The notes under the pieces are model-generated. The model saw only the letters and a program-made list of their open reading frames with translations. It ran no database searches and was not told the origin of the DNA. The position numbers and the translations under genes were made by a program. A DNA stretch of 64,000 nucleotides from Streptomyces sp. PT12. Its GTDB lineage: Bacteria; Actinomycetota; Actinomycetes; Streptomycetales; Streptomycetaceae. The stretch's first letter is position 1. Every line of letters starts with the position of its first letter. Of this stretch, positions 37,643 through 46,594 are shown piece after piece. Location: contig NZ_QEST01000088.1 in NCBI RefSeq assembly GCF_003311645.1, forward strand, positions 124,001 to 188,000, read 5' to 3'.

Positions 37643-38284
37643 TCAGCCGCCCAGGGCCGTGAGCTCGTCGAGCTGGTCGGCGCGGGCCTCGTCGAGTCCG
37701 GCGGCGAGCGCGGTCGCGTCGGCGTCGGCTCCCGACTCCACCTCGGAACGCGACACCCGGGCCGACTGCTCCAGGTGCTCGCGCAGATGGGTCTTGGCCG
37801 CGCGGTCGAAGGCGGCGCCCTCGGTGGCGGCGAGGGCGGCCAGCTCCTCGTCCGTGACCATCCCTGGCATGTCGTGGCCCTCGTGGAGGTTGGTGTACTC
37901 GACGCCCGCCTCGTCCAACAGGGCGTGCAGCTCGGTGAGTTCGGAGCGGTGGCGCTCGGCGAGCCCCGTGGCGAACTCCCGGAACGCCCGGTCGGGGCTG
38001 CGCTCGGCGACCTGGTCGAGCAGCGGCAGGAGCTGGTCGTTGACCGGGATCATCAGCTGGATCCAGGCGAGGTCGGTGGCGTTCAGGGTGCCCACAGCGG
38101 CGGGGTCGGTGGCCGCGCCGGAGGCGGCCCCAGCCGCCGCGGACGGCTCGCGCGGCTCGCGCGGCTCGCGCGGCGCCTCCTCGTCCGGGCCGCCGCGGCC
38201 GGTCAGCAGCACCGGCGCGCACAGCGCGAGCGCGGCGGCGAGCAGCGCGGCGGCGGCCGAGCGCGCGGTGGGGGTGGTCGGCAT
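37643..38284 (-). CDS. Secreted DUF305-like protein with degenerate metal motif
   Basis: 213 residues. Signal peptide or membrane anchor at about 6-28, an Arg-Glu-Pro repeat (PREPREPREP) near 38-47, then a four-helix DUF305/ferritin-like domain. The opening LAWIQLMIPVNDQLLPLLDQ and the later EGHDMPGMVTDEELAALAATEGAAFDR align by eye with DUF305. However, the usual His-His pairs (MIPHH and RHH) are replaced by MIPVN and REHLE, so the metal site is probably lost or altered. ATG 38284 has AAGGAG upstream. It sits 97 bp after the DUF1996 gene and before GH16, same strand. Confidence 0.8.
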   Translation of the reverse strand: MPTTPTARSAAAALLAAALALCAPVLLTGRGGPDEEAPREPREPREPSAAAGAASGAATDPAAVGTLNATDLAWIQLMIPVNDQLLPLLDQVAERSPDRAFREFATGLAERHRSELTELHALLDEAGVEYTNLHEGHDMPGMVTDEELAALAATEGAAFDRAAKTHLREHLEQSARVSRSEVESGADADATALAAGLDEARADQLDELTALGG

Positions 38285-38381
38285 GGGGCCGCGACTCCTT
38301 CCTGACGGTGCCGGCCCGCACGGGGCGGACCGGCACACGGGTGCGCCTGCTTCGGTGGTGCTCAGAAGGGTCGGACGGGGG

Positions 38382-39299
38382 TCACGAGGGGACGCCGTCG
38401 GCGCCGCACTTGATGACGGGGCGGATGCAGTCCTCCACCCGCCGCAGCATCTCGTCCTCGGGCCACGCGTTGAAGAAGTCGCCGTGCATCGTGTAGCCCG
38501 CTCCCGAGGCCAGCGCGAAGCCCGAGGGATCGCCGTTGACCGGGTAGCGCAGCACCTGTCGGAGCTTCGGCACCGCCACCGGGTGCGTCGACGGGCACTG
38601 ACCGGCCACCGGGTAGGCCATGTGGCTCTTGTGGTCGGGCGAGTCCAGGTTCACGCCGTCCCAGCACTGCGGGAAGTCCAGATACGACTCCAACGCGGTG
38701 CCGCTTGGGCAGTTGACGAAGTCCTTCGAGGGGTTGACATGTCCGGCGTGCAGGCACGACCACCGTGCGATGGACTGGTCGGGGCCCGTGGCGAGGGCGT
38801 TGCCCGCCACGATCTTCAGGCCCCGGGGAAGCGGCTGGGTGTTCGCGACCACATCGGCGTCGACGCCCTCGCCGAGGTAGTAGAACGTCGCCGACTGCGG
38901 CTCGACCGGCTGGCCGTTCACGAACAGGGTCGGCACCCAGTACGAGGACAGGTCGATGACCGGGTCGCACGTGCTGTCGCCCTGGAGCAGATCGCCCAGG
39001 TTGGTGGTACCGGCGTCGGTCACCGTGCTGCCGAAGAAGCTGTGCATGTGCGAGGCGCCCGGCATGTCGGGGAAGACGATCGGGTCGTCGGGCAGCCGGT
39101 GGCTGAACGCGCACTCGGCCACGAACTCCGCGACGCGCACGGCGTTCGGGCCGACGTCCGCGGCCCGTTCCCCGGGCGCGGCCGTCGAGGCGGACGAGGC
39201 GAACAGCTGCGAGGCGAACAGCGCGGCGATGGCAAGCACCGCGAGGAGCGCGCGACGGGGCCACGGAGCCGTCCCGTCGCGGGGGTGGGGTGATGTCAC
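38382..39299 (-). CDS. Secreted DUF1996 protein
   Basis: About 305 residues. A signal peptide follows a short basic start (RRALLAVLAIAALFASQLF). The DUF1996 domain runs from about 55 to 300, with FPDMPGASHMHSFFGS near 82-97 (conserved His/His-Met), YWVPTLFVNGQPVEP and AGHVNPSKDF, plus six or more cysteines likely in disulfides. DUF1996 is common in fungi and actinomycetes; a role in wall or polysaccharide binding is often supposed but unproven. The GTG at 39299 is preferred over ATG 39311 because GGGAGAG lies just upstream of it. Leads the LacI-linked gene set. Confidence 0.85.
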   Translation of the reverse strand: MTSPHPRDGTAPWPRRALLAVLAIAALFASQLFASSASTAAPGERAADVGPNAVRVAEFVAECAFSHRLPDDPIVFPDMPGASHMHSFFGSTVTDAGTTNLGDLLQGDSTCDPVIDLSSYWVPTLFVNGQPVEPQSATFYYLGEGVDADVVANTQPLPRGLKIVAGNALATGPDQSIARWSCLHAGHVNPSKDFVNCPSGTALESYLDFPQCWDGVNLDSPDHKSHMAYPVAGQCPSTHPVAVPKLRQVLRYPVNGDPSGFALASGAGYTMHGDFFNAWPEDEMLRRVEDCIRPVIKCGADGVPS

Positions 39300-39331
39300 G
39301 TGCTCTCCCATCGGGGGGTGGTGGGGGGTCA

Positions 39332-39343
39332 GAGAGCGCTCTC
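39332..39343. promoter_or_regulatory. Palindromic operator O1 (GAGAGCGCTCTC)
   Basis: Perfect 12 bp palindrome with the central CG of LacI/CcpA-type operators, placed at the predicted transcription start of the DUF1996 promoter. Binding there would block initiation. Confidence 0.75.
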
Positions 39344-39350
39344 ACGGTGG

Positions 39351-39379
39351 AACGTAGAAGTGGCCACCCATGCCGTCAA
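39351..39379 (-). promoter_or_regulatory. Promoter of the DUF1996-DUF305-GH16 set
   Basis: On the minus strand TTGACG (39374-39379) and TACGTT (39351-39356) are exactly 17 bases apart, a near-consensus housekeeping promoter. The start point would be about 39344, abutting operator O1. Confidence 0.7.
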
Positions 39380-39430
39380 GGCATCCGGCGCATTCCCGGA
39401 ACCGGATCCGTAGATGCCGGAGAGCATTTC

Positions 39431-39446
39431 GAGAGAGCGCTCTCTC
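39431..39446. promoter_or_regulatory. Palindromic operator O2 (GAGAGAGCGCTCTCTC)
   Basis: Perfect 16 bp palindrome containing the O1 sequence, centred 101 bp from O1, so the promoter lies between the two sites. It is also 68 bp upstream of the TPP riboswitch. Confidence 0.75.
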
Positions 39447-39513
39447 AGCGCCGGGGCGACCCGCACTCCCCCGGCGCTCACGGCGCGTACTACGCTGGCA
39501 TGTCGAGAAAGGC

Positions 39514-39605
39514 ACCACGGGAGCCCGGCGTACCGGGCTGAGAGGGAGGCTGGCCGGCCTCCGACCGTACGCACCTGATCCGGGTCATGCCGGCGAAGGG
39601 AGGAG
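39514..39605 (+). promoter_or_regulatory. TPP (THI-box) riboswitch ahead of thiO
   Basis: The conserved TPP aptamer blocks are present: CGGGCTGAGAGGG (P2/J2-3, 39534-39546) and ACCTGATCCGGGTCATGCCG (39573-39592), followed by GCGAAGGGAGGAG. The purine-rich 3' strand contains the ribosome site (GGGAGGAG, 39598-39605) of thiO five bases before its GTG. TPP binding therefore probably hides the ribosome site, the usual actinobacterial translational control. Confidence 0.95.
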
Positions 39606-39609
39606 TCGC

Positions 39610-40812
39610 GTGGTTCCGCGCACCACATCACCGCGTTCACAGGGCCGTTCGTCCCCGCGCGCGTCGTTTGACGCGGTCGTGGTCGGCGGGGGCGTCATCG
39701 GCCTGGTCACCGCGTGGCGGGCGGCCGGACTCGGGCTGCGCACCGCGGTCGTCGACCCGACGCCAGGCGGCGGCGCCGCGCGGGTGGCGGCCGGGATGCT
39801 CGCCGCCGTCACGGAGTTGCGCCACGGCGAGGAGCCGCTGCTCGGCCTCGGCCTGGTCTCGGCGGCGCGCTGGGCCGACTTCGCGGCCGAGCTGGCCGAG
39901 GCGGCGGGCGCGGGCGTCGGGTACCGCGCGTGCGGCACGCTGGCCGCCGCGCTCGACGCGGACGACCGGGCGCAGCTGCGGGAGTTGCACGCGTTGCAAC
40001 GCCGCTGCGGTCTGGAGACCGAGTGGCTGACGGGGCGTGAGTGCCGCCAGCTGGAGCCGATGCTCGCGCCGGGCGTGCGCGGGGGGCTCAGGGCGGACGG
40101 CGACCACCAGGTGGACCCCCGGCTGCTGACGGCCGCGCTGCTGACGGCGTGTGAGCGGGCCGGGGTGGCGTTCCACCGGGCCTGGGCGCGCGAGCTGACG
40201 GTGGCGCGAGGGCGGGCCACGGGGGTGGCGCTCGACGACGGAACGGCCCTGGCCGCCGGGCTCACCGTGCTCGCCGGGGGCTGCCGCAGCGGGCGGCTCG
40301 GCGGGCTGCCACCCGAGGTTTCGGTGCCGGTGCGGCCGGTCAAGGGGCAGGTGTTGCGGCTGCGGATCACGCGGCCCCTGGCGCCGTTCCTCTCGCGCAC
40401 CGTGCGCGCGGTGGTACGCGGCGGGGATGTGTACCTGGTGCCGCGGGAGAGCGGCGAGCTGGTGGTGGGCGCGACATCGGAGGAGCGTGGCCTGGACACC
40501 ACGGTGACGGCCGGGGGCGTCTACCAACTGCTTCGTGACGCCCATGAGCTGGTGCCGGGAATCACCGAGCTGCCGCTCGTGGAAACCCTGGCGGGGCTGC
40601 GGCCCGCGACGCCGGACAACGCCCCGCTGCTCGGCCCCACGGCGCTGCCAGGGCTGCACCTGGCGACCGGTCACCACCGCAACGGCGTGCTGCTCGCCCC
40701 GGTCACGGGGGACGCGCTGGCCGCCTCGCTCAAGACCGGCGAACTGCCGGACTACGCCCGCCCGTTCGCGGCGGACCGATTCGCCATCAGCGGCTGGGAG
40801 GTGCCGGTGTGA
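39610..40812 (+). CDS. thiO: Glycine oxidase ThiO (thiamine biosynthesis)
   Basis: FAD enzyme that oxidises glycine to iminoacetate for thiazole formation. 400 residues, D-amino-acid-oxidase fold. FAD loop DAVVVGGGVIGLVTAWRAAG at about 18-37, an AARVAAGMLAAVTEL block near 56-70, VRPVKGQVLRLR near 242, and the C-terminal GLRPATPDNAPLLGPT plus LATGHHRNGVLLAPVTGDALA. The GTG at 39610 is fixed by the riboswitch ribosome site. Its stop overlaps the thiS start (GTGA). Gene order thiO-thiS-thiG is a classic thiazole operon. Confidence 0.95.
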   Translation: MVPRTTSPRSQGRSSPRASFDAVVVGGGVIGLVTAWRAAGLGLRTAVVDPTPGGGAARVAAGMLAAVTELRHGEEPLLGLGLVSAARWADFAAELAEAAGAGVGYRACGTLAAALDADDRAQLRELHALQRRCGLETEWLTGRECRQLEPMLAPGVRGGLRADGDHQVDPRLLTAALLTACERAGVAFHRAWARELTVARGRATGVALDDGTALAAGLTVLAGGCRSGRLGGLPPEVSVPVRPVKGQVLRLRITRPLAPFLSRTVRAVVRGGDVYLVPRESGELVVGATSEERGLDTTVTAGGVYQLLRDAHELVPGITELPLVETLAGLRPATPDNAPLLGPTALPGLHLATGHHRNGVLLAPVTGDALAASLKTGELPDYARPFAADRFAISGWEVPV

Positions 40813-41033
40813 AGGACACGGTGAACGGCCGGGTGACGGTATGGGTGAACGGTGAACGCCGCGCCCTGGCCAGCGGGACCACGCTGGACGCGCTGGTGGG
40901 CGCGCTGACCTCGGCCGCCTCGGGGGTCGCCGCCGCGGTGAACGAGACGGTGGTCCCGCGCGGGCGGTGGGCGGGGACCGCGCTGGCCGACGGCGACCGC
41001 GTCGAGGTACTGACCGCAGTGCAGGGAGGCTGA
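40809..41033 (+). CDS. thiS: ThiS sulfur-carrier protein
   Basis: 74-residue ubiquitin-like protein whose C-terminal Gly-Gly (VQGG) is adenylated and thiocarboxylated to deliver sulfur to ThiG. VWVNGERRALASGTTLDALV and AVNETVVPRGRW are typical ThiS blocks. GTG start overlapping the thiO stop. A ThiF-type activating enzyme is not in this window. Confidence 0.95.
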   Translation: MKDTVNGRVTVWVNGERRALASGTTLDALVGALTSAASGVAAAVNETVVPRGRWAGTALADGDRVEVLTAVQGG

Positions 41034-41966
<933 letters not shown>

Positions 41967-42048
41967 TATACGATCCACGCCTACGATGCACGCTGGTGCC
42001 CCCGGGGAAGAGCGACACCACGCCCGGCACCACGCCCTTGGGGGGTCT

Positions 42049-43206
42049 GTGAGCACACCGCCGCCACCGGACGCGCCGCCGCCACCACCGGCACAGGGCG
42101 CCGCGCCGCTGATACCCCAGGCGCCCGCGGTGCCGCCGCGGCAGCCGTTCGGCAGGCTGCCGGTCTGGGCGTTCATCACGTCGTTCGGCGTCTTCCCGTT
42201 GGGCCTGATGCTCGGCGTCCTCGCGCTCGCCAGGCCGCGGGTCACTCCCGAGCGGGGGCGCGGCCTCGCGGTGGCCGGGCTGGTGATCGCGTCGTTGCAG
42301 GTGGTGGCGCTCGCGGTGGCCGTTCCGCTCGCCGTGATGAGCGACCCCAGGGGCGGCACCGGCGACAGGACCGGCATCGGGGCCGCGCCTGGCGGCGCTG
42401 AGGAGCGGGAGAGCGCCCCCGGGGGCGACCAGGGGGACGGCTCGGAGGGCACGGACGGCGAGGACGTCCAGGTCAACGACATCGAGGCGGGTGACTGCTT
42501 CGACCCCGGCACGAGCCTGGACGCGTTCGGCGAGGGCGTCGAGGAAACGTTTGTCACCCGCCGCCCGTGCGAAGGGCCGCACGAGGCGGAGGCGTTCGGG
42601 ACGGTCCTGGTCGAGGGGCACGACGCGTTCCCCGGCGACGAGGAGATCCTGACGCTGGCCGAGGAGGAGTGCGACCGGCTGATCCAGGGTTATGTGCTGG
42701 ACACCTGGGCGCTCCCGCTCGACGTCAGCCCGTACTACTACCACCCGACCAGGGACTCATGGCAGTACGGCGACCGTGAGGTCATCTGCTTTCTCGGCCA
42801 CCTCGACGGCGGCCAGCTCGACGAGACGCTGCGCGGGGACGCCAGCGGCATGAGCGAGGACCAGCTGGGCTATCTGGAGATCACCACCCCGCTCGACCTC
42901 GTGACGTGGAGCGAGCCGCTGCCCGAGGCGGATCTCGCGGACCGTCAGGTGTGGGCGGCGCGCATGGCCGAGGTGGTGGAGGCCGAGACCGAGGCGCTCG
43001 CGGACCACGCGTGGTCGCCCGGGGTCGACGAGCTGATCGGGCGGCTTGTGCGGGCGCGCGAGGAGAGCCTGGCCAGCTGGTCGGGCGCGGCGGGCGCGGT
43101 GGACGCCGACGCGTTCGACGCCTATGTGGACACGGGGTACGCGGTGATGGGCATCGAGCTCGAGGTCGAGATCCGCGACACCCTGGGCCTGGCGACGGGG
43201 GCCTGA
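42049..43206 (+). CDS. DUF4190 / septum-formation-domain membrane protein
   Basis: 385 residues. Pro-rich N-terminus (1-35), two membrane segments at about 46-63 and 76-98 in a DUF4190-like arrangement, and a Gly/Asp/Glu-rich linker. The extracytoplasmic Septum_form-type domain is centred on VNDIEAGDCFDP, VTRRPCEGPHEAEAFG and REVICFLGH (about 145-260), with conserved cysteines. A helical acidic C-terminus follows. The GTG at 42049 follows a GGGGGG stretch. It lies just before the PASTA kinase, a membrane-associated cell-wall context; the precise function is unknown. Confidence 0.8.
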   Translation: MSTPPPPDAPPPPPAQGAAPLIPQAPAVPPRQPFGRLPVWAFITSFGVFPLGLMLGVLALARPRVTPERGRGLAVAGLVIASLQVVALAVAVPLAVMSDPRGGTGDRTGIGAAPGGAEERESAPGGDQGDGSEGTDGEDVQVNDIEAGDCFDPGTSLDAFGEGVEETFVTRRPCEGPHEAEAFGTVLVEGHDAFPGDEEILTLAEEECDRLIQGYVLDTWALPLDVSPYYYHPTRDSWQYGDREVICFLGHLDGGQLDETLRGDASGMSEDQLGYLEITTPLDLVTWSEPLPEADLADRQVWAARMAEVVEAETEALADHAWSPGVDELIGRLVRAREESLASWSGAAGAVDADAFDAYVDTGYAVMGIELEVEIRDTLGLATGA

Positions 43207-43322
43207 CGGCGGGGGCCCGGGAGGGCGGCCCGGGGGCGGCCGGTGCGTGGCCCTTCGTCACCGTTCGGCCGCGGTTGTGGCCCGGGGCGGTCGTCAACGG
43301 CCGGACGACGCCGCGGTGCTCG

Positions 43323-43328
43323 TAGACT
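43323..43328 (+). promoter_or_regulatory. -10 element of a probable leaderless promoter for the PASTA kinase
   Basis: TAGACT ends nine bases before the GTG start at 43337, so transcription would begin at or within a base or two of the start codon. No ribosome site precedes the GTG. Confidence 0.55.
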
Positions 43329-43336
43329 CGGGTGCC

Positions 43337-45307
43337 GTGGACACCACCCTTCACGACCCGCTGATCGGACACGTTCTCGACGGGCGCTACCGCGTCGACG
43401 AGCGGATCGCCGTGGGGGGCATGGCCACCGTCTACCGGGCGGTGGACACCCGGCTCGACCGGGTGCTCGCCCTGAAGGTGATGCACCCCTCGCTCGCGGG
43501 CGACGCGGCGTTTACCGAGCGGTTCATCCGCGAGGCCAAGGCCGCGGCCCGGCTCGCCCACCCCAACATCGTGGGGGTGCTCGACCAGGGCAGGGACGGG
43601 GGCTATGTCTACCTCGCGATGGAGTATGTCGCGGGCTGCACCCTGCGGGATCTGCTGCGCGGCCGGGGCGCGCTCCAGCCGCGCGCGGTGCTCGACATCA
43701 TGGAGCCGGTGCTCGCGGGGCTCGCCGCCGCGCACCGGGCGGGCCTGGTGCACCGGGACATCAAGCCGGAGAACGTCCTGATCGGCGACGACGGCCGGGT
43801 CAAGGTCGCCGACTTCGGGCTGGTCCGCGGCGTGGACAGCCAGACGTCGGCCACCACGGGGTCGGTGCTCGGCACGGTGTCGTATCTGGCGCCCGAGCAG
43901 ATCGAGGGCGGCGCGGTGGACCCGCGCAGCGACGTCTACGCGTGCGGCCTGCTGCTGTACGAGATGCTGACCGGCGCGAAGGCGCACCAGGGGGACTCCC
44001 CGGCGCGCGTGCTGTACGCGCGGGTGCACGAGGACGTTCCCGCGCCGTCGGCCGCGGTGCGAGGGCTCGCCCCCGAGCTCGACGGCCTGGTCGCGGCGGC
44101 CGCGGCCAGGGTGCCGGGGGACCGGCCGACGGACGCGGCGGCGATGCTGGGCCTGGTGCGCGCGGCGCGGGCCGCGATGACCGATCAGCAGCTCGACGCG
44201 CAGCCGCCCGCTTCGGCCCTTGCGGGCGTGGTGGGCCCCGACGACCTCACGCGCGAGGTGCCGCCGATGCCCGCGGGGGTCGGCGCGCGGGCCGACGGAA
44301 CGCAGGTCACCAGCCGCATCGAGCTTCCCGATGGCGCGCCCCTGCCGCCCGAAGGCCCGCTTGAAGGGCCGCCCGAAGGGCTGCGGCGGCGCGGGGTGCG
44401 CGCCGGGGTGCGCGCCGGGGTGCGCGGGCGGCTTCCGCGCCGTCGGGCGCTGCCCTTGATCGCGCTCGCGCTGCTGCTCGTAGCCGGTGGCGTGGGCGTG
44501 TGGTACATCAACTCCGGGCAGTTCATGCGGACTCCAGGCGTCTACGACCTGACCGTCGACGAGGCCACCGCCGAGCTGCGGGACGCGGGCCTGAGGGTGC
44601 GGATCGAGGAGGACTTCTCCGAGACCGTCGAGCCGGGGCATGTCATCGCGACGGATCCTGAACGGGGCGAGCGGATCAGGAACAACGCCACGGTGACGCT
44701 CACCGTCTCGCTCGGCCCCGAGGTCGCCGAGGTGCCCAACGTCAGGGGCCTGCCGCTCGACGAGGCGCAGGCCGAGCTGCGGGACGCGGGGCTGACGCCG
44801 GGCGAGGAGGAGTGGGTCTTCTCCGACGAGGTGCCGCGCGGCTCGGTGCTCGAGACGGACCCCGCGCCCGGCGAGGAGCGCCGCCCCGACTCGGCGGTGC
44901 GCCTGGTGGTGAGCAGGGGCCCCGAGATCGATGTGCCCGATGTGACCGGGATGTCCGAGAGTTCGGCCATCGCGCGCCTGGAGCGCGCGGGCTTCGACGT
45001 CGACGTCGAGTCAGGGCGCGTGTACTCCGACGAGGAGCCGGGCACGGTCGCCGAGCAGTCGCCAGGCGGCGGCGAGACCGCGGCCGAGGGCGACACGGTC
45101 CAGCTCACGCTCTCCCGCGGCCCCGAGATGATCGAGGTGCCCGACGTGGGCGACATGGACGAGGGCGAGGCCAGGGAGACGCTCGAGGACGCGGGCTTCG
45201 AGGTGAACGTCAACCGGATCTTCCTGCTCGGCGACGTCTTCAACCAGTCACCAGGGCCTGGCGACCGGGCGCCGCGCGGCTCGACCGTGACGATCTGGGT
45301 CAACTGA
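43337..45307 (+). CDS. PASTA-domain Ser/Thr protein kinase (PknB/Stk type)
   Basis: 656 residues. Cytoplasmic kinase domain about 17-275: glycine loop region IAVGGMATVY (24-33), Lys47 in ALKVMH, catalytic Asp141 in HRDIKPEN, DFG, and APEQ in the activation segment. An Ala/Pro/Arg-rich juxtamembrane stretch includes a GVRAGVRAGVRG repeat near 355, followed by one membrane segment at about 372-391. Four extracytoplasmic PASTA repeats (about 400-656) sense muropeptides or lipid II. The frame is open upstream to 43247, but the GTG is favoured by the leaderless -10. Probably coordinates wall synthesis and growth. Confidence 0.96.
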   Translation: MDTTLHDPLIGHVLDGRYRVDERIAVGGMATVYRAVDTRLDRVLALKVMHPSLAGDAAFTERFIREAKAAARLAHPNIVGVLDQGRDGGYVYLAMEYVAGCTLRDLLRGRGALQPRAVLDIMEPVLAGLAAAHRAGLVHRDIKPENVLIGDDGRVKVADFGLVRGVDSQTSATTGSVLGTVSYLAPEQIEGGAVDPRSDVYACGLLLYEMLTGAKAHQGDSPARVLYARVHEDVPAPSAAVRGLAPELDGLVAAAAARVPGDRPTDAAAMLGLVRAARAAMTDQQLDAQPPASALAGVVGPDDLTREVPPMPAGVGARADGTQVTSRIELPDGAPLPPEGPLEGPPEGLRRRGVRAGVRAGVRGRLPRRRALPLIALALLLVAGGVGVWYINSGQFMRTPGVYDLTVDEATAELRDAGLRVRIEEDFSETVEPGHVIATDPERGERIRNNATVTLTVSLGPEVAEVPNVRGLPLDEAQAELRDAGLTPGEEEWVFSDEVPRGSVLETDPAPGEERRPDSAVRLVVSRGPEIDVPDVTGMSESSAIARLERAGFDVDVESGRVYSDEEPGTVAEQSPGGGETAAEGDTVQLTLSRGPEMIEVPDVGDMDEGEARETLEDAGFEVNVNRIFLLGDVFNQSPGPGDRAPRGSTVTIWVN

Positions 45308-45311
45308 CCCC

Positions 45312-45340
45312 GCGGCGGCCCCTCCGGCGGGGGCCGCCGC
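45312..45340 (+). terminator. Terminator of the PASTA kinase gene
   Basis: Perfect 11 bp arms GCGGCGGCCCC / GGGGCCGCCGC with a 7-base loop, four bases after the stop codon. Confidence 0.75.
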
Positions 45341-45612
45341 CACCGGGTGCCCCGTTTCATCCCGTGCGCCCTGTGAACCACGTCATGAGACGCACATCAC
45401 ATACGAATCCGCTTAGTGCTCGGGGGTCTCCCCCCATTTCCGCCGCAGGGCCCGGGAATTCCCGTCCCGCGGCTTTCTCGTTTCCCGGGGCATTCCTCGT
45501 CCACCACTATGGCGCCTAGTACACGGGGATATTGCGCGCCGATTTTGAGTGCTGTTACGAAGGGCCATCGCAACCGGCCCCTGACACGCCACCGAACACG
45601 AGGTCCCCCGAA
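45341..45612 (+). promoter_or_regulatory. Leader and promoter region of the SLT transglycosylase gene
   Basis: 272 bp without a gene, less GC-rich than the surroundings (for example 45480-45560). A TAGTAC -10-like hexamer occurs at about 45516. Secreted wall hydrolase genes in Streptomyces often carry a c-di-AMP riboswitch here, but I could not align the conserved aptamer blocks convincingly. Confidence 0.4.
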
Positions 45613-46479
45613 ATGCCCGCTCACCGCAGAACGTCCACGCTCCGCAAGACCCGATTGCGGCGCACCACCACCGCGACGCTGGCCGCCGCCGGTGTGTGCG
45701 CCCTGGCCCTGTCGGCGACGCCCGCGGCGGCCGACACCAAGACCGCGGTCCAGGTGGCCAACTCCCGCGCGGTGGCCTGGGATGTGAAGGCCGCCGACCT
45801 CCCGGGACACCGGCAGCCAGGGGCCTTGGCCCCCGAGGTCGCCGAGTTCGCCGAGCTGGCCCCCGGCACGAAGTCCGCGCTGGCCACCGCGGTGGCGGGG
45901 CAGCGCGCGTTCGCCGCCGAGAGCGCCAAGCAGGCCGAGTGCGAGGAGCGCGAGGAGCGCGAGGCCGCCGCCGAGGCCGAGCGGCAGGCCGAGGAGGAAC
46001 GGCAGGCCGAGGCCGAGCGGCAGGCCCAGGAGGAGGCCCAGGCCGCCGAGGAGGAGCCCACCGCCCAGGCCGCCGCCGAGCCCGAGGCCGCCCCCGCGGC
46101 GCCCCCGGCCGCCGAGGCCGAGCCCGAGCCCGCGGCCGAGCCCGCGGCGCCGACCTATCCCGACAATCTCGACGGATGGATCCGCGAGGCCCTTGACGTC
46201 ATGGCCGCGAACGGAATTCCCGGCACCTATGACGGACTTCACCGCAACATCATCCGCGAGTCGAGCGGCGACCCCAACGCCATCAATCTCTGGGATATCA
46301 ACGCCATCAACGGAACGCCTTCCATCGGCCTTCTCCAGGTGATTCAGCCGACGTTCGACGCCTATCACGTCGAGGGCACCCCGTATGACATCTACGACCC
46401 GGTGGCCAACCTGGTCGCGGCGGCCAACTACGCCTGGGACCGCTACGGTTCGATCGACAACGTCAACGGCCCCTACTGA
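45613..46479 (+). CDS. Secreted SLT-domain lytic transglycosylase / lysozyme-like protein
   Basis: 288 residues. Basic start and signal peptide (about 1-41, ending TPAAA). The mature protein has a central Glu/Ala/Gln-rich coiled-coil or spacer (about 105-180, runs of AEERQAEAERQAQ) and a C-terminal SLT domain (about 185-288). The catalytic Glu is in RNIIRESSGDPNAINLWD; GTPSIGLLQVIQPTFDAYH and YDPVANLVAAANYAWDRYG are family blocks. The ATG at 45613 has GAGGT upstream; the frame is open to 45532 but lacks a ribosome site there. Likely a developmentally used peptidoglycan-cleaving enzyme. Confidence 0.92.
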   Translation: MPAHRRTSTLRKTRLRRTTTATLAAAGVCALALSATPAAADTKTAVQVANSRAVAWDVKAADLPGHRQPGALAPEVAEFAELAPGTKSALATAVAGQRAFAAESAKQAECEEREEREAAAEAERQAEEERQAEAERQAQEEAQAAEEEPTAQAAAEPEAAPAAPPAAEAEPEPAAEPAAPTYPDNLDGWIREALDVMAANGIPGTYDGLHRNIIRESSGDPNAINLWDINAINGTPSIGLLQVIQPTFDAYHVEGTPYDIYDPVANLVAAANYAWDRYGSIDNVNGPY

Positions 46480-46551
46480 TCCGGTCGTCCGGCCCCGTTC
46501 CGCGCCCGGTGGCACGCGGGAACGGTGACGGCCCGCGACCGTGATCCGATC

Positions 46552-46586
46552 GGCGGCCAGCCCCCGTGAGCCGGGGGCTGGCCGCC
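46552..46586. terminator. Bidirectional terminator between SLT and molybdopterin genes
   Basis: Perfect 14 bp arms GGCGGCCAGCCCCC / GGGGGCTGGCCGCC with a 7-base loop, lying between the two convergent stop codons. Confidence 0.85.
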
Positions 46587-46594
46587 GTCGGCGT

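Noticed and set aside
45341-45612. c-di-AMP (ydaO-type) riboswitch upstream of the SLT gene
   Set aside because: Expected from other Streptomyces wall hydrolases, but I could not locate the conserved aptamer blocks with confidence.
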